Source of the DNA: Leptobrachium leishanense | Lineage: Eukaryota > Chordata > Amphibia > Anura > Megophryidae | Reading direction: 5' to 3' | Assembly: GCA_009667805.1 (NCBI GenBank) | Contig: CM019064.1 | Coordinates: forward strand, 271,913,662-271,977,661 | Length of the DNA: 64,000 nucleotides | Shown: positions 45,584 through 57,110 of the stretch, piece by piece | Layout: each line of letters starts with the position of its first letter | Numbering within the stretch: the first letter of the stretch is position 1 | Position numbers and translations under genes: made by a program | The notes under the pieces: generated by a model | The model's database searches: none | What the model saw: only the letters and a program-made list of their open reading frames with translations | Told to the model about the DNA's origin: nothing

Positions 45584-47112
45584 ATAGAGTCCAATACCAA
45601 TGTTGGTGCAGGGCACCACTGCCGGTATCTGTTTACACCTCCCAGTTATTCCAATTTAAGTGAATGTTCAGAATAGGCTGCAAACAAAGAGCTGGTAAGG
45701 GATATTGGCTCATGATGATTTTTATCCCTTAATGGTTTCCTGTTACCAAAAACATTGGAATAAATATCTTACAATAACAAAATACACACAAATTACTTTT
45801 GTATCCTCTCTGTATTTATTTGTTAACTACATACGCAATATATTTTTTTCTCAAATATAATATCTTACTCAATACTTCATGTTAAATATGTAAGGACTTC
45901 GTTTTCCTTCAAAACATTTGCCATAATATAAAAACGACTGTACCAAATAAGCCAGTTTTATCACATTTGGAAATAATCCGAGATTAAAAGGTAAAAGATC
46001 CTCAGATTTATGATATATTTTTAAGAAAGGAAAAAATGACTTCAAATATTAAAATGAAATGATGCCCCAGTCAGTCATAATCAGAGGTGAACCTGTTAAG
46101 GTGGTTGGAAGCCAGTAGATTATGAATACGTTGCTAAATTGACAGTCACTATCCCACAACCCAGAAATGAGAATGAGTAGCAATCCCTAGGACTTTCAAT
46201 CAATTGTGTTAACCCCATAAATCTCTGCACACAGAGTAAATGATGCACCAACATAGTTATTGCCTTCCTAAACCAAAGGTTTAATGATGTTTAAGTTGGT
46301 ATATTTCCTTTTAGTGCTTATTTACTTTAAAAAATAATATATTGACCCTAGTTCTGCACTAGAAACCTAAGAATATGTAACACTGTGCAACTGGATAAAA
46401 AACATTGATAGCTTTTGTTCACTTTTTTAAGTTGCTTTAATTTTCAAACGGATAAACGACATCAATAAATAAGGTAAAAAAAATCTTTCAAGGACATGTG
46501 CTTCACTATTATTTATTGTAAATGGTAATTCACACTCCATAGGTATTGTGTAGAGGCATAGTAGCCCTGCTGGAAGGACTTTTTCTTGACTTTATTGAAT
46601 ACGTTTTTGATAATTTTACATTTTCTAACTGTTCTTCTCATTTCCATTTCCATAGAAACATAATATACGGTACAATATATGCGTATGTGACAGGAGACAG
46701 ACAGCCTCTGCTTTTATGAAAACATACTGGAAAAAGTGATTACTGGAAATGGAATTTCATACATAGCTTTTAGTGTCTACAGAATCCCCTCATATCACTC
46801 TTGTGCTTATTGTTTAAACTGTCAAGTTTCTAAGTACAGCTTACAATTGTTTAAACAAATTACCATTTGAAGGCTCAGTAGGAAAAAGGGTGATTTGCCC
46901 CTAGTTATTTGTTTAGTTCTATTCAGCTTCTGCATGTCAATCAGAAAGATGATGGTATTATGACAGACTATACAAAAGATCGCCACAACGATACTGGGTT
47001 ACTATGTTTTGAAACCTAAAGATCACATGGAAAAAATGAAATGGTAGTTAACGTCAATGGACTAAAGATGATTGTAAGAACGATATTAATTACATTATGA
47101 TTCTTGTTCATA
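45584..47112. other. No gene recognised
   Basis: AT-rich intron sequence with no recognisable exon or repeat. Confidence 0.5.
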
Positions 47113-48362
47113 CACTATATTGCCAAAAGTGTTTGCTCACCTGCCTTGACTCGCATATGAATTTAAGTGACATCCCATTCCTAATCCATAGGGTTCAATA
47201 TGACGTCGGTCCACCCTTTGTAGCTATAACAGCTTCAACTCTTCTGGGAAGGCTGTCCACAAGGTTTAGGAGTGTGTTTATGGGAATTTTTGACCATTCT
47301 TCCAGAAGCGCATTTATGAGGTCACACACTGATGTTGGACGACAAGGCTTGGCTCTCAGTCTCCGCTCTAATTCATCCCAAAGGTGTTCTATCGGGTTGA
47401 GGTCAGGACTCTGTGCAGGCCAGTCAAGTTCATCCACACCAGACTCTGTCATCCATGTCTTTATGGACCTTGCTTTGCGCACTGGTGCACAGTCATGTTG
47501 GAAGAGGAAGGGGCCAGCTCCAAAGTATTCCCACAAAGTTGGGAGCATGTAATTTTCCAAAATGTCTTGGTATGCTGAAGCATTCAGAGTTCCTTTCACT
47601 GGAACTAAGGGGCCAAGCCCAGCTCCTGAAAAACAACCCCACACCATATTCCCCCCCCCTCCACCAAACTGTACACTTTGCACAATGCAGTCAGACAAGT
47701 ACCGTTCTCCTGGCAACCACCAAACCCAGACTCGTCCAGCAGATTTCCAGATGGAGAAGCACGATTCGTCACTCCAGAGAATGCGTCTTCACTGCTCTAG
47801 AGTCCAGTGGCGGCGTGCTTTACACCATTGCATCCGGCGCTTTGCATTGCACTTGGTGATGTATGGCTTGGATGCAGCTGCTCGGCCATGGAACCACATT
47901 CCATGAAGCTCTCTGCGCACTGTTCATGCGCTAATCTGAAGGCCACATGAAGTTTGGAGGTCTGTAGTGATTGACCTGCAGAAAGTTGGCGACCTCTTCG
48001 CACTATGCGCCTCAGCATCCGCTGACCCCACTCCATCAGTTTACGTGGCCTACCACTTCGTGGCTGAGTAGCTGTCGTTTCCAAACACTTCCACATTCTT
48101 ATAATACAGCTGACAGTTGACTGTGGAATTTTTCGGATCGAGGAAATTTCACGACTGGATTTGTTGCACAGGTGGCATCCTATCACAGTTCCACACTGGC
48201 ATCTACTGAGCTCCTGAGAGCGACCCATTCTTTCACAAATGTTTGTAAAAACAGTCTGCATGCCTAGGTGCTTGATTTTATACACCTGTGGCCATGGAAG
48301 TGATTGGAACACCTGATTCTGATTATTTGTATAGGTGAGCGAATACTTTTGGCAATATAGTG
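47113..48362 (-). mobile_element. Tc1-like transposon, complete but inactive
   Basis: Ends CACTATATTGCCAAAAGT and its complement ACTTTTGGCAATATAGTG are flanked by TA on both sides, diagnostic of Tc1/mariner elements. The 1,250-bp length is usual for the group. The transposase gene inside, on the minus strand, is broken. Confidence 0.95.
47195..48240 (-). pseudogene. Tc1-like transposase, frameshifted
   Basis: A DDE transposase of the Tc1 family that cuts and pastes at TA sites. The N-terminal DNA-binding part is MGRSQELS followed by SIRKIPQSTVSCIIRMWK (helix-turn-helix) and the GRPRK hook. The catalytic core after a break near 47720-47800 has [27 protein letters not shown] (second Asp) and [19 protein letters not shown] (third acidic residue). 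The first Asp segment falls in the broken part. The two halves lie in different frames, so no complete enzyme can be made. Confidence 0.92.
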
Positions 48363-49122
48363 TATATTATGTGATTCTCCAGTAGTGCGATATACTGACA
48401 CTCAAAATGAATACTCTTGTATAAAGTACACTAATTTAGTAAATGATTGCATACTCCTGTATGTAAAAATTTAATATTAGATGGAACCTAAAGTTATTTT
48501 TTAATTTAAATATTTAATAATATAAAATTAAGCCTCATAACAGCCTTCCTACATTTTTTTTCTATGCAGAATAAATGACAGGCTATAGGCATGTGTCTAT
48601 AAAATGTGCCTGGCAGTCTCTCCCTGCCCAATGATACATTGTTCTTCCTCCTGTACTCCTAGAACACCATCCCCATTAGATCATATGATTCATAAGCAGG
48701 GCCCTACACATCATCTCATATTTGTGTGCCTTTTTCTAAATCACTAATTTATATTCTGCAAAGTTCTGTATAAAAATTATGTTGGTACAAAAATGATGGT
48801 AATAATTATGGTAGTACTATAATAAAAATAAAAAAATATTTGTTCTGTCAGATTATCTTTGTCATTTTTCTGCCATTCTCCATGTTACAGATAGGTGCTA
48901 GTAGAGTGTGTACACTGAACGTATTAAAGTAGAGGTAAAAAGAATTACAATTGCTCAAACCAGTTACGCAGCAGGTTACCTGGAACTGAAATTTTTGTAT
49001 AGCGATGTCCACTTCCCAAAGAGAAGTACACAACAGAAACAGCTTTAAAGAGAGTCAGAAAATGAATGCCATAAATCAAGATATATACGTCCACTGCTCG
49101 AAATAAATTTATGAATAATATA
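48363..49122. other. No gene recognised
   Basis: AT-rich sequence without exon or repeat signal. Confidence 0.5.
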
Positions 49123-50036
49123 AGGGGTTATTCAGAGAGAGCCAATCTGGCCCTGAAATGTCACTGAACAGGGAATTTCCCCGTACAGTGACATTTTGGG
49201 GCCACTCAGCTATTCGGAGAGCAGGCAGTTTGGCAAATTTTGGCGAACTGCCAGCAAGTACGGTGCTTGTTCTAAGGCAGTGAAATCCCCCATAGAGAAG
49301 CAATGGTTAATCTATTCAGAGAACACCGAACAGCAGTGAAAAGTTGCCGAAGTGCCCTGCTGTTCAGTGGTTTCTTTCGGCAGGTTTATTCAGGCGAATC
49401 CCATAGACTTCAATGTTAAAAATATTTCCATTTTTATCCAATATCTAATAAACCATTTATTATTTTAATCTGCAGTAAAAAGTCTCTTTATTTATTGATT
49501 TTGTTTAGGATCTTTTAGGCATTTTTCCAGGATTTGTTTCAGCAATAAAAAAATTTCCATTTGTTTTTAAAAGCGGTTTTTCTTTTTTCTGTAACAGTCC
49601 TTTTTATTATCATTCATAGGACCTTAGATGTAAATTCCAGGCATCTTTGTTCTGTAGTTTTTTTTACAGTGTTTCAATTTTAACACTTTCAACAATCGTA
49701 TTGTTTTTTTTAATACCCGTCCGGCGGCTTGTTGGCTTTCTTCTGCTGCTGCTCGGCGCTTTGCTTGGTGGCTCGTCAGTTGCATTTGGCAGCCCTCTGG
49801 CAGGTTTGCAGGGATGTTCGGTGGGTTTGCGGCAGATGTTCAGCGGGTTGGCAGCGATGGGTTTGTGGCGGGTTTTGCGGCAGATTGGTGGCGACATTCG
49901 GCGGCCGATTCCCTGTACTTTAGGCACCCTGCGGTGAATGGGGAATGCTGAGTGGGGAAATTTGATTCCCCGAAGTGCAGGGAATGAGAGAGCACCAAAA
50001 TGTTGCCGTCATTTCTGTGCTCTCTGAATAACTCCC
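49123..50036. mobile_element. GGGTTATTCA family MITE, long form
   Basis: Left AGGGGTTATTCAGAGAG, right CTCTCTGAATAACTCCC, ATA on both sides. It shares with 28017-28874 the blocks TTTGGCAAATTTTGGCGAACTG, GCAGTGAAATCCCCCATAGAG and the T-rich centre, and has its own GC-rich 3' portion. Confidence 0.88.
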
Positions 50037-50473
50037 ATAGAGTTTCAGAGATAACGTACCAGAGAGACAACCACATTCCTTTAGTTCCTACCATTGGTGA
50101 GGCCGAGTCAGGTAGAACTCCAGCAATGTTAAATGGGTGCAGTGATTCACCACTTAATACTGTACTGCCAGCATATCAGTCATCTTTAGCTGAAAGGTTG
50201 ATTCCTGTTATACAGTTCCAGGCCAGCAGTATTTCTTCTCAGAGAGGGTATAGTAGAGTAGAAAGGTGCTCAAAATGTTTATCAGCTGGTTCTTTTTTTC
50301 CTTTTTTCCTAGAATCCAGCAATTCTCATTGAACAATACAATATGTGATGCTAAACACAAAGCAGTTAGAGATGGGTGACAAAGACTACATTCTATATTC
50401 GATAGGAAGAAAAAATGAAAGATGCTCATCACATTGGAATAAATAGGATTTACAAGAATCAGGCTGGGAAATA
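50037..50473. other. No gene recognised
   Basis: Sequence between two elements; no coding signal. Confidence 0.5.
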
Positions 50474-52090
50474 CAGTTGTGTTCAAAATTATTCAACCCC
50501 CAATGCTGTAAAGGGTTTTAGGGAATTTAGTGTACATTTGTAATTGTATTCAGAATGAAATCCTACAAGGACTTTTTAAAGAACCATATGCAACTAAAAT
50601 GACATCAATTGGTTTTGTAATACAGTGGTAAATGTTTCTTTTGTGAATTCTTCATTGACACAATTATTCAACCCCTTAAAGACTACCACTCTGAAGAACA
50701 GAGGTTCATTCAAGTGTTTTCAATCAGGTATTGAAAACACCTGTGGATGTCACGGAGCAGCAATAAAGCATAATAAGCACCAATTAGGCAGCTTTAAAAT
50801 GACTGTGATACTCAGCTCCTTCTAGACATTTACTGGTGTGGTTACAAACATGGTGAAGTCAAGAGAATGGTCCAGGAAGACAAGAGAAGAGGTGATTACG
50901 CTTCACAGGAAGGGCAATGGCAATAAGAAGATTGCAAAGATGTTAAACATACCAAGAGAGACCATAGGAAGCATCATTCGCAAATTCAAGGCAAAGGGCA
51001 CTGTAGAAACGCTACCTGGTCGTGGCAGAAAGAAGATGCTGACTTCGACTGCTGTGCGCTACTGAAGCGTAGAGTAGAGAAAAGTCCCCGTGTGACTGCT
51101 GAGGAACTGAGAAAAGATTTGTCAGATGTGGGTACTGAAGTTTCAGCTCAGACAATACGGCGCACACTGCGTAATGAAGGCCTCCATGCCAGAACTCCCA
51201 GGCGCACCCCCTTGCTGTCTCCAAAGAATAAGAAGAGTCGACTGCAGTATGCCAAAAGTCATGTGGACAAACCACAGAAGTTTTGGGATAGTGTTCTGTG
51301 GACTGATGAAACAAAATTAGAACTGTTTGGGCCCATGGATCAACGCTATGTTTGGAGGAGGAAGAACAAGGCCTATGAAGAAAAGAACACCTTGCCTACT
51401 GTGAAGCATGGCGGGGGGGTCAATCATGCTTTGGGGCTGTTTTGCTTCTGCAGGTACAGGGAAGCTTCAGCGTGTGCAAGGTACCATGAATTCTCTTCAG
51501 TACCAGGAGATATTGGATGACAATGTGATGCAGTCCGTCACAAACCTGAGGCTTGCGAGACGTTGAATCTTTCAACAGGACAATGATCCCAAGCATACCT
51601 CCAAGTCCACTAGAGCATGGTTGCAGATTAAACGCTGGAACATTTTGGAGTGGCCATCGCAGTCACCTGACTTAAATCCGATTGAGAACCTCTGGTGGGA
51701 CTTAAAGAAAGCAGTTGCAGTGCGCAAGCCTAAGAATGTGACTGAACTGGAGACTTTTGCCCATGACGAATGGGCGAAGATACCCATAGATCGCTGCAAG
51801 ACACTTGTGTCAAGCTATGCTTCACGTTTAAAAGCTGTTATAACTGTAAAAGGATGTTGTACTAAGTACTAAGATTGAATGTCACTTGGGGGTTGAATAA
51901 AACTGATAATGATGTGAGCACAGAAAAGACATTTGTGGTTATTTCATTATAAATGTTATGTTATATTTGTCTGACCTACACGTGCCTCTTTGATTTAATT
52001 GTAAGCAAGATGACTGAATGATCAAAATCAATGTCAAACTGGCCAAAACACTCAATTTCAGTGGGGGTTGAATTATTTTGAACACAACTG
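50474..52090 (+). mobile_element. Tc1-like transposon, second family, complete but inactive
   Basis: Ends CAGTTGTGTTCAAAATTATT and AATTATTTTGAACACAACTG are flanked by TA on both sides. The second inverted block TTCAACCCCTT near 50667 and the complement near 51885-51900 suggest longer terminal repeats. The element differs from the one at 47113 in ends and protein, so it is a separate family. Confidence 0.95.
50850..51872 (+). pseudogene. Tc1-like transposase with two frameshifts and a nonsense codon
   Basis: Start chosen at 50850 (MVKSREWSRKTREEVI), because the upstream in-frame ATG adds only four residues. The N-terminus has a paired-like helix-turn-helix (KIAKMLNIPRETIGSIIRKF) and GRGRK hook. 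Lesions: a shift at about 51060; one extra G in the G7 run near 51415; TGA at 51564-51566 where Trp is expected before IFQQDNDPKHTS. Catalytic residues remain: D in VLWTDETKLELFG, D in FQQDNDPKHTS and E in NPIENLWWDLKK. Family transposases are about 340 residues long, which this region would match. Few lesions imply a fairly young copy. Confidence 0.93.
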
Positions 52091-52334
52091 TATGGCATAG
52101 AGAATATCAAAGCATAATCTGAGCGTATTTGTCTCAGGAGTTACCTAAAACTGGTTTAAAAATATCATTTATACAATTGTCTGTTTTATTCCAGAGGTTT
52201 TGAATCACTTTATACACACCTTAACCTCATAAGATATGGTTTGAAGCTGTGTTATGAGATAGTGTTTATAGAGATCCCTGTAAATTGCAGAGAATACTTG
52301 TAATTGAAAACCTTTAGAAGACAAAAGCACACAA
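52091..52334. other. No gene recognised
   Basis: Short unique-looking interval. Confidence 0.5.
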
Positions 52335-52530
52335 ATGAGTCCAGCGCCAATGCACCCCATCATCGACAGGTACTACACTATGGTAATCCAGCAGAACAAG
52401 ATTTTAAATAGAACCTGCAATGAGACAGGATGCCTGTTCCAAGTAAATGGGTATACTGCAAAAGAGTAGACATTAGGTTGTCATAGAGTAGGACCTGCCG
52501 ATGATGGGGGTGCATTGGCGCTGTGGTTGA
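52335..52530. repeat. Small foldback, about 31-bp arms
   Basis: CAGCGCCAATGCACCCC with ATCATCG (52342 onward) is inverted at 52493-52523 (CGATGATGGGGGTGCATTGG then CGCTG), around a 120-bp spacer. It is probably a MITE, but I could not define target duplications. Confidence 0.8.
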
Positions 52531-52655
52531 TTGTCACATTATCCTTTATCATATTGAACATTACAAACATGGTGATGCTGACATTTAAAGATGGATGGAA
52601 TATTATATTGAGTAATGTACACTTAGGTTTTTCTAAGGAAGTTGTTAGTCACCTT

Positions 52656-52987
52656 AAGGCTAGTGTCAGTCTTTGGGGAGTGGAAGGAACGTCCGTGAGA
52701 GTGGACGTTCCTTCCACTCGACGCCCGTCTGGCAACCTCGCTGAGCGCACTCAGTGCGTTCAGCGCTGCAAAGCGAGATCCTCATATGGTGAATCGCGCT
52801 TTGCAGCTCCGTCAACGCGCATCCTAGTGCTTTGACGGAGAGGCTTGGATAACAGATGCTTGATGCGTGCGCATTTCAAGCGTGCACAAGCGTGTGACCG
52901 GCCCCGCTGCAGCATCACAACGCTGCGACGGATGCCGGTAAGCACGTCAGTACGGGCGTACATAGTTCGCTCGTCTGACGCCAGCCT
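52656..52987. mobile_element. MITE, AGGCTAGGGTCAGACG family
   Basis: Left AAGGCTAGTGTCAGTCTTTG, right GCTCGTCTGACGCCAGCCT. A short inner hairpin GTGGAAGGAACGTCC...GGACGTTCCTTCCAC occupies 52680-52718. The rest is GC-rich. Confidence 0.8.
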
Positions 52988-55338
52988 AAATGTGAAATTC
53001 ATTGAGAAACATAAGAGATGGGACCAAAGCAGAGAAATTCAGTATTTTATTCCGTATTTCTAATTCAGCTGTTACACAAGGAACAAAAATATTTAAAAAT
53101 TAACTTATGAATTAAACAATATACTGTATGTATTTTTAGGTAAAATAATGTACTAAAAAAAAAGGTCCAGGCAGTCCTGTGTAGGAGATATCAGTGTAGG
53201 TGAAAAGTTAACATTTGTAATGCAAACCAGTTTAAATGGATTTAAAAAAGTATATGTGGGTTTATTTATGCAGGTATTTTATTATCCCGTTAAGCCACTT
53301 AAATTATGTTTTTAGCGGTACGAGTCAAAACTAAATCATATCATTTTGGCTGAAGTGAGCAGAGCTAATGATTTGTAGGCCACAGAACAGTGAATTTCCC
53401 CGTTACATAATTACATTGCAAACATCTGGAATACATGTGTATGATGTAAATGATGTCATGATCAGGAGTGAAAAGACAGAGTTAGATGTCCTCCGTGATA
53501 TGAGCATGGGCCTAAAGTAATCTCTTGATGCCACGTAGGGACTAGCAATGCCAGTCCATCACTGGCCATATTATCTATCATTTGTGGGCACACTTCGAAA
53601 TATCTAAAGTAAACATTTCTAAGGTGGTTATCATATGTGTAATAAGGCACAAAACAATACTAATTTGGCCTTTTTAAGTTAAGATTTGAAGAATGATTGT
53701 GATGCTTTTGTTTCTAGTGCAACAGCTATATTAGATTTGTATGTATTACATGGAATAGAATGCTGATTTGTAAAAGTTGAGTTCTTCAGCATATAAATTT
53801 GCCCTTATTTTTATGACTATATCGGTACCAGTTTGTGCATTGAATCAGACTTTGTAAGATTAAATCTAACTTTTAATAAACAGGCATAGCCCTCACCTTC
53901 CACAAGAAAACATTTGGTCATCATGTTCTTATCAAAGAAATGGGGTTAAGATTTGAAAGAATTTCAACTGCCATTGTTTTGTAAACAAAACCATTTAATC
54001 TATAGCTTCAATATTTTAATGCAGATTCAAAAACTAGTGATTATACCTTAGAGACCAGTAGGTAAGCAGGATGGAACTATGTGCTGATAACGAAACTATG
54101 TCAACCCTTGTGTGAAATCTAAAATTGAATATTATGAAGATAGGGAATCACTAACCAGCGATTAGTATTGTTATGGTGTAAATTTACTAACAGTATCAAT
54201 AGAAATAAGTGATCTGTCAGAAAACAAAAAGTGGGAGATGACAAAAGCCCCTTTCATTCGTGAGACTAATGAATATATCTGGTTTGCGATCTCCCAGCCG
54301 ATTGGACACTCGAACTTAAGACTTAAAACTATTTTATTGGTTTCTCCGTTGTGTGTATTTGAATTCATATTGACATCCGGCAAGTACAATATGTTGAAAG
54401 TGTTATCTCTATGTAACAAACGCAATACTCTGAAAAAAGCCTTCTTGATGTAAATTATTGTACTTGCCTTTTGTATCTGGATGATCTCTATGAGGTTTTT
54501 TGCTGCACTCTAGTGCTGTAGATACCAGTATACCGCTAGATTTTGGTGACAAAAATGTAAAATTGGAGGGGTTGCGGTATATTTGAGACATCTACATCGC
54601 GTGTAAAAAAAAAACGTGACTTGCTTAGGGATTCCAAGTCTTCCGGTAGTCTCCTGAAGTTAATGTGGGTTCCCTGACGCCCACAAACACTTTAGGAACT
54701 CCCAGATATGGGAGAGATGAGATCCATCATGGCCAGAGGGCACGCTTGGGTTAAGCCAATCATTCAAGATTGGCTTAACCCGAGCATGCACCCTTGCTCC
54801 GTGCAGCACGCCAGGAGGTGTAGTTTTCTGACCTCCGGCTCCAGCAGGCAGGCTCATCCACTGCATTGTCTGTTAATAACCAGCTCACCACGTTGTTGCC
54901 CTGTCCTGATGTCACTGCAGAGGCACTGCACGATTTTTAGTAAGCATACACCTAGATTACCAGTCTCCAGTTACGGAGACCAGATCTTTGTCATTCAGTG
55001 AAAAATGTTTAGGGATTATATTTTAAGGTAAATATCATAGAAGCAAAAAATATTAGATTTGATACATCAATGTCCTGAGCAGATATAAAGGAAAACAGTC
55101 AAGTCAGCACTTTCAGACAGAGGTTTTACAGATTGTGTATAGTCCACCTCAATGTTTTCTGTGCACGAGTTTTACACAGAAATATTTTTACATAAATGGC
55201 TCTATTCACGAAGATTTATGTAGGCCCTGTCAAAATCAATTGTGTTGTCCTAATCGGCTCTGTCTTGGATCTTAGCAAATACTGCTTAATGTCAGTGCTT
55301 TCATAGTCATAGAATAAAATATTAATATTCTATTTATC
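52988..55338. other. No gene recognised; one perfect hairpin near 54755
   Basis: Mostly AT-rich. A hairpin of GGGTTAAGCCAATC and GATTGGCTTAACCC around ATTCAA (54748-54781) lies within a less AT-rich patch (54640-54960) that may be a MITE remnant. The GGTTCCCTGACGCCC area has no clear partner. Confidence 0.5.
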
Positions 55339-56318
55339 AGTATAGCAGTAAGTAGTGATACATTTTTTTTATTGGACTAATGTAACATTTAAAAGACAAG
55401 CTTTCGAGAGTATTACTCTCTTCCTCAGGTCTGGAAGCTTACTGATCAGTTCCAAGAATTAAACATTAGGACATAAAGGGTCACATGGGTAGGGGGTTAG
55501 ATGTCGTAAAGAGTGAGAGTCAAATGGTATGTTCAAAATAGGAAAATGAACGCATGAGGGATCTTGGGCCCATAATAAAACAACAGAGATAAGATCATAC
55601 AACGTGAATGAAAAAGAGGGGGGAAAAAGAAAAAAACAAAAACATAAAACAGTGAGGGCTGAAGGAGTCATGAAACCCCCCCAAAAAACCCCCACCAAGC
55701 ATCAGCCATACACTTCATCAAGAACCACCAGGAAAATACATATTGTACCCCAGTGGTACATCACTTCAATCTAACAGGCCACTCCATCCAAAACCTCAAA
55801 ATTAAAATCCTCGAACGTTTTAAAGACCACCGTGAACGAAAACATATGAAATGAAAATGATCACATATTTTAACACTATAAATGCTGGGCTCAACGTGGA
55901 CTCTGGGTTTTTAACCCATTATCATAACGTCACATAACATTCAAAATTCTGGCTGATGCTTGGTGGTTTTTTTTGTTTTGTTTTTTCATGTCTCTTTCAG
56001 CCCTCACTGTTTTTTGTTTTTTTCTTTTTCCCTTTTTTTTTCTCTTTTCATTCAAGTTGTATGATCATATCTCTGTTGTTTTATTATGGGCCCAAGATCC
56101 CTCATGCGTTCATTTTCCCATTTTGAACATACCATTTGACTCTCACTCTTTACGACATCTAACCCCCCACCCATGTGACCTTTTATGTCCTAATGTTTAA
56201 TTCTAGGAACTGATCAGTAAGCTTCCAGACCTGAGGAAGAGAGTAATACTCTTGAAGGCTTGTCTTTTAAATGTTACGTTAGTCCAATAAAAAAGGTATG
56301 ACTACGTACTGCTATACT
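55339..56318. repeat. Large foldback, about 369-bp arms
   Basis: Left arm 55339-55707, right arm 55951-56318, spacer 243 bp. The arms are recognisably reverse complements with substitutions and length changes in the T/A-rich parts. The arm ends match as AGTATAGCAGTA and TACTGCTATACT. Each arm carries CCTGAGGAAGAGAGTAATAC and the following CTC(T/C)TGAA or CGAAAGCTTGTC block, a sequence seen widely in vertebrate genomes as I recall. The right arm ends about 200 bp before the third ABI3BP exon. Confidence 0.85.
55394..55432 (-). ncRNA. Hammerhead-ribozyme-like motif (type I-like)
   Basis: On the minus strand of the left arm: AGAC, CTGAGGA, A, GAGAG, loop TAATA, CTCTC, GAAA, GCT, T, GTCT. CTGAGGA fits the hammerhead CUGANGA box exactly and GAAA follows helix II. 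AGAC/GTCT would form helix I. Helix III would be only AG/CU with no loop. As at 13771, one extra A precedes helix II. The matching site in the right arm (about 56226-56264, + strand) has GAAGG instead of GAAAG and is degenerate. Whether the fold forms and cleaves is unproven. Confidence 0.4.
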
Positions 56319-56391
56319 CGTGATTTTGGCAAACTGGACTAACACGGCCTATCGAATTTACATATTCTATTTATACAACTCAATCTTATTG

Positions 56392-56468
56392 AACCCAGGA
56401 CATACTTGAAAATGAAAGAAATCTCAATGTATCCTTCCTGGTAAAATCCTTTATAAATAAATAAATAG
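56392..56468 (-). repeat. Interspersed repeat with TTTTACCAGGAAGGATACAT core
   Basis: Reverse-orientation relative of 25646-25715, with an (ATAA)n tail at 56453-56478. It ends about 45 bp before the exon acceptor. Confidence 0.7.
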
Positions 56469-56523
56469 ATAAATAAATTTATATACAAAGTGGTTAACTC
56501 TTCATCCATCATTTTTCTCACAG

Positions 56524-56693
56524 GTTTTATACAGTGCGCTATAGAGAAAAAAATAAGGACTGGCTCTTCCAGCTTTGCCCAACCACAGAGGTAGTAATAG
56601 ATAACTTGAAACCAAACACAATGTATGAATTTGGTGTGAAAGATAATACGGATGGAGGCATCTGGAGCAATTTATACAATCACAAGACGCTAC
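56524..56693 (+). CDS. ABI3BP: ABI3BP-like exon: second half of the fibronectin type III domain
   Basis: The 170-bp exon has the acceptor TTTCTCACAG and the donor GTAAGT at 56694. Completing the split Arg, it reads FYTVRYREKNKDWLFQLC, PTTEVVIDNLKPNTMYEFGV and KDNTDGGIWSNLYNHKTL. YTVRYRE is the C strand, LKPNTMYEFGV the F strand with the conserved Tyr, and WSNLYNHKT the G strand. Human ABI3BP, as recalled, has FYTIRYREK...LKPNTVYEFGVKDN...GGIWSK. The exon ends in phase 1. The next exon (basic linker toward the Thr/Pro-rich region) was not found up to 64000. Confidence 0.94.
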
Positions 56694-56764
56694 GTAAGTA
56701 AAATTTCAGTTTTTTAACATTTTTCTGTAAGCTTATATTCATGGCTGAGGTTTCTATGCCACAG

Positions 56765-57069
56765 CTTCGGTATCCCTTATCCAAAAATCCAAAATGCTCC
56801 CAAATCTGAAAACCTTTTAGAGTGCCGGCATATTACTGGAAGTGGAAAATTTCACCCCTGGCCTCATATGTCAGATTTTTTTTTATTAATTTTAGTGTAT
56901 AAAATTACCTCCAGGATTTGTGAACAAGATGTGTATGAAAAATAAATGAATTTCTTGTTTAGACTTGGGTCTGATCTCCAAGATATCTCATTATTATATG
57001 AAAATGTTCCAAAATCTAAAGGCAAAAAAAAAGTCCAAAAGCATTTTGGATAAGCAATACTCAACCCGT
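56765..57069. mobile_element. Tigger/MER2-like MITE, both ends
   Basis: Left TCGGTATCCCTTATCCAAAA, right TTTTGGATAAGCAATACTCAACC. Interior AAAATTACCTCCAGGATTTG, GATGTGTATGAAAAATAAATG and TTTAGACTTGGGTCTGATCTC line up with the fragment at 8041-8280. It has no transposase. Confidence 0.7.
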
Positions 57070-57110
57070 ATCTTACTTTATATTTACTTTAAATTACTTC
57101 AATACTCATA

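Noticed and set aside
47097..47906. Plus-strand frames
   Set aside because: Antisense to the Tc1 transposase.
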